From JAEXZL01 sp049943125 (lineage in GTDB: Bacteria; Bacillota; Clostridia; Clostridiales; Clostridiaceae), in contig NZ_CP188040.1 of the NCBI RefSeq assembly GCF_049943125.1, positions 2,976,001 to 3,040,000 of the forward strand: 64,000 nt of DNA, in the 5' to 3' direction. The notes under the pieces are model-generated. The model ran no database searches. It was not told the DNA's origin and was given only the letters and a program-made list of their open reading frames with translations. Position numbers and translations under genes: made by a program. Every line of letters begins with the position of its first letter. Positions within the stretch are counted from its first letter, which is position 1. Shown here piece by piece: positions 1 through 7,362 of this stretch.

Positions 1-12
1 GGAAGGGATACG

Positions 13-1665
13 ATGGAAAACAAAGGCACTTCATCGAACTTTATAAAAAGTATAGTTATAGAAGATTTAGAATCAGGCAAGCATAAAGAAATTATCACGC
101 GCTTTCCTCCAGAGCCTAATGGCTATCTCCATATAGGTCATGCTAAGTCAATAGCTCTAAATTTTGAGCTGGCAGCTGAATTTGGAGGTAAAACAAATCT
201 TCGTTTCGATGACACAAACCCCGTTAAGGAAGATACAGAATATGTAGAGTCTATAAAAGAAGACGTAAAGTGGTTAGGCTTTCAGTGGAATAAGCTTTTA
301 TTTGCCTCTGACTACTTTGATGAAATGTATAATAGAGCAGTATTACTCATAAAAAAAGGCAAGGCCTATGTTTGTGATTTAAATGCAGATGAAATAAGGG
401 CATATAGAGGAACTCTAAAAGAACCAGGTAAAGAAAGCCCTTATAGAAATAGAACAGTAGAAGAAAATCTTGATTTATTTGAAAGAATGAAAAACGGTGA
501 GTTTAAGGATGGAGAAAAGGTTCTTAGAGCAAAGATAGATATGAGCTCTCCTAATATAAATATGAGAGATCCAATAATCTATAGAATTGCCCATGCAGAA
601 CATCATAATACAGGGAACAAATGGTGCATATATCCAATGTACGATTTTGCTCACCCCCTAGAGGATGCTATAGAAGGAATTACTCACTCTATATGTACCT
701 TAGAATTTGAGGATCACAGACCTCTTTACGACTGGTTCGTTAGAGAATGTGAGATGGAAGAGGTTCCAAGGCAGATAGAGTTTGCTAGACTTAACATAAC
801 CAACACTGTTATGAGTAAGAGAAAGCTTAAGCTCCTAGTAGATGAGAAGGTAGTGGATGGCTGGGATGATCCAAGAATGCCTACCATTGCAGGTCTTAGA
901 AGAAAGGGCTATACCCCTGAAGCTATAAGAAACTTCTGCAGAGAAATAGGTGTTGCTAAGGCAAACAGCATGGTAGATTCTCAGATGCTAGAGCACTTTG
1001 TAAGAGAAGACTTAAATGCTAAGGCACCAAGAGCTATGGCGGTATTAAAGCCTATAAAGGTTATAATAACTAACTATCCAGAAGGCCAGGTAGAATGGCT
1101 TGATGCTGAGGTTAATCCAAACGCTGAAGAGGGTGGAACTAAGAAAATACCTTTCTCCAGAGAGCTATATATAGAAAGTGACGACTTTATGGAGAATCCT
1201 CCTAAGAAGTACTTTAGATTATTCCCAGGAAATGAAGTAAGGCTAAGAAATGCCTACTTTGTAAAATGTACAGATTTCATAAAGGATGAAAATGGTAATG
1301 TGGTAGAAATACACTGCACCTACGATCCAGAAACAAAGAGTGGCTCAGGCTTTACGGGAAGAAAGGTAAAGGGAACTATCCATTGGGTAGAAGCAACTCA
1401 TGCCCTTCCAGCAGAATTCAGACTATATAATGATATATTATTAGAGGATGAGGAAAGCGGAAAGGAATTCTTAGATTCTATAAATCCAGATTCCTTAGAA
1501 ATTCTACAGGGTTATGTAGAGCCAGATATGAAGGGAGTTAAGCCACAGGAGAAATTCCAGTTCGTAAGAAATGGCTATTTCAATGTGGATACTAAGTATA
1601 CTACCGATGAGAAGCCTGTCTTCAACAGAATAGTATCACTTAAGAGCTCTTTCAAAATAGGATAA
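13..1665 (+). CDS. glnS: Glutaminyl-tRNA synthetase
   Basis: This cytoplasmic class I aminoacyl-tRNA synthetase charges tRNA-Gln with glutamine using ATP. The 550-residue product has the usual length for bacterial GlnRS. The HIGH signature is at residues 40-43, just after the PPEPNG stretch, and the KMSKS-equivalent VMSKR lies around residues 266-270. The C-terminal third is the anticodon-binding beta-barrel region. The ATG at 13 has a GGAAGGG ribosome binding site six bases upstream, and the promoter lies outside the window. A hairpin terminator follows directly, so the gene probably ends its transcript. GluRS is the close paralogue, but the overall sequence and the N-terminal PPEPNGYLHIGH pattern favour GlnRS. 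Identification is firm. Confidence 0.97.
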   Translation: MENKGTSSNFIKSIVIEDLESGKHKEIITRFPPEPNGYLHIGHAKSIALNFELAAEFGGKTNLRFDDTNPVKEDTEYVESIKEDVKWLGFQWNKLLFASDYFDEMYNRAVLLIKKGKAYVCDLNADEIRAYRGTLKEPGKESPYRNRTVEENLDLFERMKNGEFKDGEKVLRAKIDMSSPNINMRDPIIYRIAHAEHHNTGNKWCIYPMYDFAHPLEDAIEGITHSICTLEFEDHRPLYDWFVRECEMEEVPRQIEFARLNITNTVMSKRKLKLLVDEKVVDGWDDPRMPTIAGLRRKGYTPEAIRNFCREIGVAKANSMVDSQMLEHFVREDLNAKAPRAMAVLKPIKVIITNYPEGQVEWLDAEVNPNAEEGGTKKIPFSRELYIESDDFMENPPKKYFRLFPGNEVRLRNAYFVKCTDFIKDENGNVVEIHCTYDPETKSGSGFTGRKVKGTIHWVEATHALPAEFRLYNDILLEDEESGKEFLDSINPDSLEILQGYVEPDMKGVKPQEKFQFVRNGYFNVDTKYTTDEKPVFNRIVSLKSSFKIG

Positions 1666-1682
1666 TTAAATAGACTCATAAT

Positions 1683-1726
1683 AAGGATGTACAGCCGAGT
1701 GTTATACTTTGCAGTGCATCCTTTTT
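1683..1726 (+). terminator. Terminator after glnS
   Basis: The arms AAGGATGTAC and GTGCATCCTT pair with one G-U, and the second arm runs into a T tract. It separates glnS from the small RNA unit downstream. Confidence 0.75.
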
Positions 1727-1810
1727 GCTAAAAATAAAAGCACTAATTATCATTTTTTAATGTTTTATAGGGTAAAAAAAGTTAATTTAAAGAAAAATTT
1801 AGAAAAAGAC

Positions 1811-1839
1811 TTGACTAATAATAATTCTCAATATATAAT
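1811..1839 (+). promoter_or_regulatory. Sigma-A promoter with embedded Fur-type box
   Basis: TTGACT at 1811-1816 and TATAAT at 1834-1839 are separated by exactly 17 bases. Positions 1816-1830 read TAATAATAATTCTCA, which matches the 7-1-7 Fur consensus TGATAATNATTATCA at 12 of 14 defined positions. The box fills the spacer, where a bound repressor would exclude RNA polymerase. The promoter sits about 70 bases upstream of a strong terminator with no reading frame between them. Confidence 0.7.
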
Positions 1840-1845
1840 AAATAT

Positions 1846-1934
1846 CAGTTGATGCGTGCACAGTAAGATAGCGACTGTCTTCGTATATCAATTTGCCAGA
1901 TTACACAAAGGACTGCCTCCAGCAGTCCTTTTTT
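1846..1934 (+). ncRNA. Candidate iron-regulated small RNA
   Basis: This intergenic unit of about 90 nt has a near-perfect sigma-A promoter at its start and a strong intrinsic terminator at its end, with no plausible coding frame. The 5' part can fold: TGATGCG pairs with CGT-(AT)-ATCA, and AAGATAG (1865-1871) pairs with CTGTCTT over a CGA loop. The terminator hairpin (AAGGACTGC / GCAGTCCTT) has the loop CTCCA, so a CUCC complementary to a Shine-Dalgarno GGAG is displayed on a stable stem. The Fur-type box in the promoter suggests derepression when iron is scarce, by analogy with RyhB and FsrA. I do not recognise an Rfam family. It could instead be the leader of the downstream queT transcript, but queT has its own promoter at 1982-2010. 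Confidence 0.55.
1908..1934 (+). terminator. Terminator of the small RNA
   Basis: A perfect 9-bp stem (AAGGACTGC with GCAGTCCTT) has a 5-base loop CTCCA and is followed by a T tract. This is one of the strongest terminators in the window. Confidence 0.85.
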
Positions 1935-1981
1935 GCTTCAGAATTATAATTGGTAACCAGATACGGAATTTTTAATTTAAC

Positions 1982-2010
1982 TTGAAATTTATCCAGAAAC
2001 AGGGTATAAT
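1982..2010 (+). promoter_or_regulatory. Promoter of the preQ1 riboswitch-queT transcript
   Basis: TTGAAA at 1982-1987 and TATAAT at 2005-2010 are 17 bases apart. Transcription would begin near 2017, about 12 bases before the riboswitch aptamer. Confidence 0.75.
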
Positions 2011-2028
2011 TAAGAAAAATTATATATA

Positions 2029-2068
2029 AGACAGTTCGGGAGCCTCCTGTCTCTAAATAAAACTAAGG
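2029..2068 (+). promoter_or_regulatory. PreQ1-I riboswitch aptamer
   Basis: The short stem AGACAG (2029-2034) pairs with CTGTCT (2047-2052), enclosing a loop that starts TTC. It is followed by an A-rich single-stranded tail ending AAAACTAAGG, the hallmark layout of the class I preQ1 aptamer. It precedes queT, a queuosine-precursor transporter, which is a typical target. A terminator at 2096-2121 is the likely expression platform, so preQ1 binding should lower queT expression. Confidence 0.85.
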
Positions 2069-2095
2069 CATGTTATCTAAGAAAAGGATCTTTGG

Positions 2096-2121
2096 TAGCT
2101 GTCTTTTGGCAGCTATTTTTT
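2096..2121 (+). terminator. Riboswitch-controlled terminator before queT
   Basis: TAGCTGTC pairs with GGCAGCTA (8 bp with one G-U) over a TTTT loop and is followed by TTTTTT. It lies between the preQ1 aptamer and queT, as expected for an attenuator. Confidence 0.75.
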
Positions 2122-2234
2122 ATTGTCCTATAGATTTATTTGCCATAGAATTTATTTTAGAGATGCAATCTTTATGCTATTTATAGTGGAGGAGAGTATC
2201 TCTATTTATTTTGTCTTTAGGAAGGGTTGAGATT

Positions 2235-2723
2235 ATGACAGAAAGAAATAAACTTGATTTTTTAGTTAAGACAGCGGCAGTAGCAGCCTTATATGCTGTA
2301 TTAACCATTGCTTCTAGCCCTATGTCCTATGGGGTAACTCAATTTAGAGTTTCAGAGCTTTTAACACTGCTGGCCTTTAAGGATAAGAGATTTATACCAG
2401 GCCTTGTTTTAGGCTGCTTTTTAGCTAATTTATTGAGTCCTGCAGGCTGGATGGACATGGTTTTTGGTCCTCTAGCTACCTTAATAGCTGTATATTTAGT
2501 GAGCAGAACAAAAAGCTTATTAATTGCTACCCTGTGGCCTGCTATAATCAATGGTCTTATCATTGGAATTATGCTTTATTACGTAGCTGGCTTCCCTCTG
2601 GCCTATGCAATCTTTGGTGTAGCCCTAGGGGAATTCGTGGTGGTTACCCTGGCAGGATACCCTATTTACAGATATCTGTTAAACAGAGAAGATGGATTAC
2701 TGGAACACATAAGCTTTAAATAA
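2235..2723 (+). CDS. queT: QueT family queuosine precursor transporter
   Basis: This small integral membrane protein of 162 residues has about five hydrophobic segments. It is the substrate-binding (S) component of an energy-coupling-factor type transporter that imports a queuosine precursor for tRNA modification. The FRVSELLTLLAF and SPAGWMDMVFGPL stretches are characteristic of the QueT/DUF988 family. A TTG at 2211 would add eight residues, but the ATG at 2235 has AGGAAGGG (2219-2226) at good spacing and is preferred. The preQ1 riboswitch directly upstream supports both function and regulation. No queuosine biosynthesis genes are adjacent, consistent with salvage. Confidence 0.93.
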   Translation: MTERNKLDFLVKTAAVAALYAVLTIASSPMSYGVTQFRVSELLTLLAFKDKRFIPGLVLGCFLANLLSPAGWMDMVFGPLATLIAVYLVSRTKSLLIATLWPAIINGLIIGIMLYYVAGFPLAYAIFGVALGEFVVVTLAGYPIYRYLLNREDGLLEHISFK

Positions 2724-2731
2724 AATACATG

Positions 2732-2774
2732 ATAACAGCCTGGTGGAGATAAAACCATTGGCTGTTATTTTTTT
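2732..2774 (+). terminator. Terminator after queT
   Basis: ATAACAGCC and GGCTGTTAT form a 9-bp stem and are followed by a run of T. Confidence 0.85.
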
Positions 2775-2830
2775 GTATACAGCAGCCTTATTCTATTGAC
2801 AGCGATTATTCTATGTGAGAATATGGAAGT

Positions 2831-2848
2831 AGTTAGTGATAACTAACT
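2831..2848. promoter_or_regulatory. Palindromic operator candidate upstream of flavodoxin
   Basis: AGTTAGT and ACTAACT form 7-bp inverted arms around GATA. The element lies just downstream of a TTGACA (2796-2801) that could be the -35 of the flavodoxin promoter. The left half, extended as GTAGTTAGTGA, recurs upstream of the flavinylated lipoprotein gene on the minus strand near 33725. The binding protein is unknown. The DtxR-family regulator encoded next door is one candidate. Confidence 0.4.
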
Positions 2849-2914
2849 TTAAATAAACCTTTCCCGTTTAGGGTATTTATTAAATAAAAAATATTATAAA
2901 GTGAGGTTATTTAT

Positions 2915-3337
2915 ATGAGCAAAATTGCAGTAGTTTATTGGAGTGGTACTGGTAATACTGAAGCAATGGCAAACTTTGTGGCAGAAGGTGCAAAGGAAGC
3001 GGGAGCGGAGGTTACTGTTTATACTGCTTCAGAGTTCACTGAGGAAGCCATGGATAACTATGATGCTGTAGCCTTTGGTTGTCCATCAATGGGTGCAGAA
3101 CAGCTGGAGGAAGGGGAGTTTGAACCGATGTTTAACTCCATAGAAGGTAAGCTTTCTGGTAAGAAAATTGCTCTATTTGGTTCCTATGGTTGGGGTAGTG
3201 GTGAATGGATGGAAGCCTGGGAAGAAGATTGCTCATCTAAGGGAGCGGTGCTTACAGCTCCTAGTGTAATTGCTAATGAGGCTCCAGATGATGAGGCAGC
3301 AGAAAACTGCAGAAGCTTAGGTAAAGCTCTAGTTTAG
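2915..3337 (+). CDS. Flavodoxin
   Basis: This 140-residue short-chain flavodoxin carries electrons on FMN in the cytoplasm and commonly replaces ferredoxin when iron is limiting. The phosphate-binding loop SGTGNTEAM is at residues 10-18, and the FMN-contacting stretches FGCPSMGAEQL and GSYGWGSGEWM follow at the expected distances. Length and motifs are typical of clostridial flavodoxins. A GAGG ribosome binding site precedes the ATG. The gene stands alone between two terminators, with a palindromic operator candidate upstream. It could serve the pyruvate- or 2-oxoacid-oxidising enzymes encoded nearby (korAB), which is inference. Confidence 0.95.
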   Translation: MSKIAVVYWSGTGNTEAMANFVAEGAKEAGAEVTVYTASEFTEEAMDNYDAVAFGCPSMGAEQLEEGEFEPMFNSIEGKLSGKKIALFGSYGWGSGEWMEAWEEDCSSKGAVLTAPSVIANEAPDDEAAENCRSLGKALV

Positions 3338-3356
3338 ATAAATTAAATAAAAAAAT

Positions 3357-3386
3357 AAACCATTGGCTGAGTCCAATGGTTTTATT
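3357..3386. terminator. Bidirectional terminator, flavodoxin / DtxR-family gene
   Basis: AAACCATTGG and CCAATGGTTT form a 10-bp stem between two convergent genes, with T-rich flanks on both strands. Confidence 0.85.
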
Positions 3387-3761
3387 TTACTTCTTATCAT
3401 TCTTCGCAATATGTGATTTTATAGCTTCAAAGCTTTCGCTGCTTAAAACGTGCTCAATACGGCAGGCATCCTCTAATGCAGTTTCTTTGTTAACACCCAA
3501 TTGGGTAAGCCAGTTAGAGAGGAGGGTGTGCCTTTCATACATGGTCTCTGCAATAGTAAGGCCTTTTTCTGTTAAGGTTATATAGCCATCGTTATCAACC
3601 TTCACATATCCATTTTCTCTTAGGTTCTTCATAGCTATACTAACACTAGCTTTGGTATAAGAAAGCTCATTGGCGATGTCTATAGAACGAACTGTGGGCT
3701 GCTTTTTGCTGAGCATTAATATAGTTTCTAAATAATTTTCTGCGGATTCTTGTATCTTCAC
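3387..3761 (-). CDS. DtxR/MntR-family metal-dependent regulator
   Basis: This 124-residue DNA-binding repressor has an N-terminal winged helix (about residues 1-65) and a dimerisation and metal-binding domain (about 66-124). It lacks the C-terminal SH3-like domain of DtxR, as MntR does. Aligning by eye with MntR, the metal ligands appear as N9 (Asp in MntR), E12, H78, C100 (Glu in MntR), E103 and H104. The CRIEH stretch resembles the cysteine-containing site of iron-sensing DtxR more than the manganese site of MntR, so metal preference is uncertain. AGGAGG precedes the start, and an extended -10 TGCTATAAT lies on the minus strand at 3794-3799. The neighbouring flavodoxin and nearby Fur-type boxes suggest a role in iron or manganese balance. 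Confidence 0.88.
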   Translation of the reverse strand: MKIQESAENYLETILMLSKKQPTVRSIDIANELSYTKASVSIAMKNLRENGYVKVDNDGYITLTEKGLTIAETMYERHTLLSNWLTQLGVNKETALEDACRIEHVLSSESFEAIKSHIAKNDKK

Positions 3762-3905
3762 TGAATTACCTCCTATAAAGGTCTTGTAACTATATTATAG
3801 CACAGATTTACTAATATTAATCTTAGAAATACGTCCACAGTTTGATATAATCTAATAAGTGGAAAAAATTATTATATAATCCTAATTATGAGAGGAGGAT
3901 GTTTT

Positions 3906-4868
3906 ATGAAAATCGTTATATTAGACGGCGCTACCCTGAATCCAGGAGATATATCCTGGGAAGGCTTTGAAGCTCTTGGAGAAGTAACAGTATATGATAA
4001 GACTGAAGAAGCTGATATACTTAATAGAAGCATAGAAGCTGAAATATTAATAACAAATAAAACACCCTTGAATAAGTCCGTGGTTGAGAAGCTGCCAAAG
4101 TTAAAATATATAGGTGCTTTAGCTACCGGTTATGATGTTGTAGATATAGAGTATGCAAGGGAAAGGGATATTCCTGTAACTAACGTTCCTGGTTATGGCA
4201 GTGATGCCGTAGCTCAGCAGGTATTTGCATTTATTTTAGATTTTGCAAATAAAATTAGAATCCACGATGCTTCTGTAAGGCGGGGTCAGTGGCAGGAGAA
4301 AGGAGATTTCTCTTATTTTCTAGAGCCTTTAATGGAGCTTAGTGGAAAGACTATAGGAATAGTAGGCCTCGGGCAAATTGGTCAGAGAGTGGCAGAGATT
4401 GCCTTAGCCTTTAATATGAAGGTCCTAGCTTATAATAGAAGCAAAAAAGATATATTTAAGAACTCTACAGATTTTAAGTGGGTACCCCTAGAGGACTTGT
4501 ATAAAGGCTCTGATTTTATAACCCTTCACCTTCCGCTTTCAAAGGATACAGAAGGGATGATAAATCTTAGTGCCATTAATAAAATGAAGCCAGAAGCAAT
4601 TATAATAAATACCGCTAGAGGGAAGCTTATTCATGAGGAGGCTCTAGCAGAGGCTCTCAATGAATCGAAAATTGCAGGAGCTGCCCTCGATGTGTTATCC
4701 TCTGAGCCACCATCTGAGGAGAATCCCCTATTAAAGGCTAAAAACTGTATTATTACACCTCATATAGCCTGGGCTGCTAAGGAGGCTAGGGGTAGGCTTA
4801 TGAACATTGCTGTTAACAACCTGAGGGGCTATATTAACGGACAAATAATTAATTGTGTAAATGAATAA
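3906..4868 (+). CDS. D-2-hydroxyacid dehydrogenase
   Basis: This 320-residue NAD(P)-dependent dehydrogenase reduces a 2-keto acid to a D-2-hydroxy acid or catalyses the reverse. The Rossmann glycine motif GLGQIG lies near residue 152. The catalytic triad is seen as Arg in NTARGKL, Glu in SSEPP and His in TPHIAWAA. The HIAW form is common in the glycerate/hydroxypyruvate reductase branch, but substrate cannot be fixed from sequence. An ATG at 3888 would add six residues. The ATG at 3906 follows AGAGGAGG at correct spacing and is preferred. The next gene begins 12 bases after the stop codon, so the two probably share a transcript. Confidence 0.88.
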   Translation: MKIVILDGATLNPGDISWEGFEALGEVTVYDKTEEADILNRSIEAEILITNKTPLNKSVVEKLPKLKYIGALATGYDVVDIEYARERDIPVTNVPGYGSDAVAQQVFAFILDFANKIRIHDASVRRGQWQEKGDFSYFLEPLMELSGKTIGIVGLGQIGQRVAEIALAFNMKVLAYNRSKKDIFKNSTDFKWVPLEDLYKGSDFITLHLPLSKDTEGMINLSAINKMKPEAIIINTARGKLIHEEALAEALNESKIAGAALDVLSSEPPSEENPLLKAKNCIITPHIAWAAKEARGRLMNIAVNNLRGYINGQIINCVNE

Positions 4869-4880
4869 GGAGAGATGTTT

Positions 4881-5363
4881 ATGTTTGACATGAAAAGCTT
4901 TGTGGGAATGACTAGAAAAGAGAAGTATGAAAACCTATTACTTATGCTTAAGGGGATATTAGAGCCAGAGGAGGAAGAAATAACTAAGCTCAGTAATGCA
5001 GCAGCTCTTATAAATGCTCTATCAGAGGATATCAGCTGGTGTGGCTTTTATCTATTAAGGGGAAAAGAGCTTATATTAGGACCCTTTCAAGGGCTACCTG
5101 CTTGTACAAAGATTGGCTTAGGAAAGGGTGTGTGCGGAACCTCTGCAGAGAAGAGAGAAATAATAATAGTAGAGGATGTGGACAAATTTCCTGGACACAT
5201 AGCCTGTGATTCAGCTTCTAGATCTGAAATAGTACTCCCAATCATTAAGGAAGGAAAGCTTATTGGTGTATTAGATATAGATAGTACTACCGTAGATAGA
5301 TTTACAGAAGAAGATAAAAACTATCTTAAGGAAGCTGTAGCAATATTAGCTGAAACTTTATAA
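4881..5363 (+). CDS. msrC: Free methionine-(R)-sulfoxide reductase (GAF domain)
   Basis: The single GAF-domain enzyme of 160 residues reduces free methionine-R-sulfoxide in the cytoplasm with thioredoxin-type reductant. The family pattern is complete: SWCGFYLL, then GPFQG, GKGVCGTSA, HIACDSASRSEIVLPI and GVLDIDS, with cysteines in the GVCG and IACD positions used in catalysis. An ATG at 4875 is also in frame but sits too close to AAGGAG (4867-4872). The ATG at 4881 has better spacing. It follows the dehydrogenase gene closely. Together with MsrB, encoded at 16620, the cell can repair both free and protein-bound R-sulfoxide. Confidence 0.9.
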   Translation: MFDMKSFVGMTRKEKYENLLLMLKGILEPEEEEITKLSNAAALINALSEDISWCGFYLLRGKELILGPFQGLPACTKIGLGKGVCGTSAEKREIIIVEDVDKFPGHIACDSASRSEIVLPIIKEGKLIGVLDIDSTTVDRFTEEDKNYLKEAVAILAETL

Positions 5364-5441
5364 GAATAGCTATAAATAAAACCACTAGAGTTGCCGATAA
5401 TAGTAGTATTAATATTATGGCGGGGATAGTGAGGTAGCTAG

Positions 5442-7145
5442 ATGAAGAAGTTCAGAGACATATCAATAAAATACAAAATGATGGGATCCTACCTGATAAT
5501 TTTTTTGTTTGTTGCAGTGGCGGCAGTTGTCAGCGGGATTACAGCAGAGAATTTATCCAATAACAGCTTAGAATTATACAATACTAACCTTCAGAGCGTA
5601 AAAACCATTTATAGGGTCCAGGAAGGTATGATAAACTCTAAGGCTATATTAATTCAGGGCTTCTATGAAAATGATCCTGATTTTGCAGAAGCTAGGATTA
5701 ATACCACTAGAGTATATAGTAATAAAAATATTAAGGAATATCGTGAAAAATATTTAAGAGAAGATAATAAAAGACAGTGGGAGGGCTTTGAAAAGGAGCT
5801 TGAGAATTACAGGCGTCTAACTAATGAAGCTCTTGTTCTCCTTAAGCAAGGGCAAACAGCTGAGGCTAATGAGGGCTTTCGAAAGGTGGAAGCTTCCCAT
5901 AGCTTAATTGAAACCTTCCTGGAAAGTCTAGTTAATACAGAGCTGAAGCAAGCGGAGGAGAAGAATAAAAGCAATCAAATAATAAAAGATAACTCAGCTA
6001 TTACTCTGTGGATTATAAATATTGCTGTTCTTGTAATTGCATTAGCTTTGGGCTTCCTTATGACAAGGTATATAACTAAGATACTGAAGCAGGGAGTAGA
6101 CATGGCACTAGCTCTATCTAAAGGAAATTTGAATTACTCTATAAGCCATAAAAGTGGTGATGAATTCGGTAGGCTTATTTCAGCTCTCAATGACGCTCAA
6201 GGAAAGATGAAAGAGGTAATCGGTAATATAATGGTTCAATCGGAGGAGGTGAATGCCTCCAGTGAAGAGCTATCAGCAACCTTAGAGGAAATTACTGGAG
6301 GGTTTGAAAGCATCTATGGCAACACCTCTAATATAGTTACTGCTGTACAGAAAATCAACGGTATAACCGGTGAGCTCCGTGCTACCATGGAGGAGGTAAA
6401 TTTTCAGATAGAGAAGATTACTGAAACCTCTCATAACAGCAGAAATCAATCGAAGGATATAGATATAAGGGCTGAGGAGATTAAGAAAAAAGGTGAAGCC
6501 TCAAAGAACATGGCCTATAAGCTTTATGAGGACAAGGAAAGAGGCATCCTTAAATCCATTGCCGATGGAAAGGTTGTAAATGAAATAGGAAAAATTGCTG
6601 TATCTATTGCGGATATTGCTGAGCAGACGAATCTTCTTGCTTTAAATGCTGCTATTGAAGCTTCAAGAGCAGGAGTACACGGCAGTGGCTTTGCAGTAGT
6701 TGCTGATGAGATTAAGAAGCTCTCTGAAGCTGCCATGGGCTATACTAAGGATATACAAGGGATAGTAAGTCAGGTATCCTCTGCTTTTAAAGGTCTAAGA
6801 AAAAATTCCCAGGAGCTTCTTGCTTTTATTGATAATCAGGTAAAGGGCGACTATGAGCTTTTAATAAATACTGGGGATGCTTATGATAAGGATGCAGGCT
6901 ACATCAGTGACCTTGCTAAGAGTATGATGGAAATGGCAGAAGAGCTATATGCCTCTGCTCAGGAGGTGTTCAGTGTTATTGAAACAATTGCACAAAACAC
7001 AAGCCATACCAGCGCTAGCTCTGAGGACATCCTTCACAGCATAGATGAAACTACTAAGGCAATAGGACAGGTGTCACTAACAGCACAGCATCAAGCAGAA
7101 ATAGCAGAACAACTTAATTTCTCTGTACAGAGATTTACAGTATAG
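5442..7145 (+). CDS. Methyl-accepting chemotaxis protein
   Basis: This 567-residue transmembrane chemoreceptor passes ligand signals to CheA/CheW. It has an N-terminal membrane helix (about residues 13-33), a periplasmic-side four-helix-bundle sensor region (about 35-185), a second membrane helix (about 187-210), HAMP (about 211-262) and a long cytoplasmic coiled coil. The conserved hairpin tip reads EQTNLLALNAAIEASRAG and then GFAVVADEIKKLSE. No C-terminal CheR-tethering pentapeptide is seen. The ATG follows a GTGAGG ribosome binding site. The ligand is unknown. The gene is followed by a strong terminator and then an amino acid transporter, so an amino acid ligand is possible but unproven. 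Confidence 0.93.
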   Translation: MKKFRDISIKYKMMGSYLIIFLFVAVAAVVSGITAENLSNNSLELYNTNLQSVKTIYRVQEGMINSKAILIQGFYENDPDFAEARINTTRVYSNKNIKEYREKYLREDNKRQWEGFEKELENYRRLTNEALVLLKQGQTAEANEGFRKVEASHSLIETFLESLVNTELKQAEEKNKSNQIIKDNSAITLWIINIAVLVIALALGFLMTRYITKILKQGVDMALALSKGNLNYSISHKSGDEFGRLISALNDAQGKMKEVIGNIMVQSEEVNASSEELSATLEEITGGFESIYGNTSNIVTAVQKINGITGELRATMEEVNFQIEKITETSHNSRNQSKDIDIRAEEIKKKGEASKNMAYKLYEDKERGILKSIADGKVVNEIGKIAVSIADIAEQTNLLALNAAIEASRAGVHGSGFAVVADEIKKLSEAAMGYTKDIQGIVSQVSSAFKGLRKNSQELLAFIDNQVKGDYELLINTGDAYDKDAGYISDLAKSMMEMAEELYASAQEVFSVIETIAQNTSHTSASSEDILHSIDETTKAIGQVSLTAQHQAEIAEQLNFSVQRFTV

Positions 7146-7166
7146 CTAGAAATAGAATAGAAAATT

Positions 7167-7196
7167 AAACCATCAGCCTTCGCTGGTGGTTTTTTT
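7167..7196 (+). terminator. Terminator after the chemoreceptor gene
   Basis: AAACCATCAGC and GCTGGTGGTTT form an 11-bp stem with a G-U pair and a small loop, followed by a T run. Confidence 0.88.
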
Positions 7197-7291
7197 ATAG
7201 CTGAAGGTACTTGATTAAAATGGTAATTATGGTGTTTTACTTACAATATATTGCAGAAAATAATTTTAATGTTATAAACTATGCAAAAATA

Positions 7292-7320
7292 TTGATTTTT
7301 CTTAATATATATGCTAAAAT
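7292..7320 (+). promoter_or_regulatory. Promoter of the amino acid ABC transporter operon
   Basis: TTGATT (7292-7297) and TAAAAT (7315-7320) are 17 bases apart, and TGC directly before the -10 gives an extended -10. It lies 43 bases before the start codon of the binding protein. Confidence 0.6.
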
Positions 7321-7362
7321 TTAATAGTTTAATTATAAAATTAATATATAGGAGGAAAGAAA

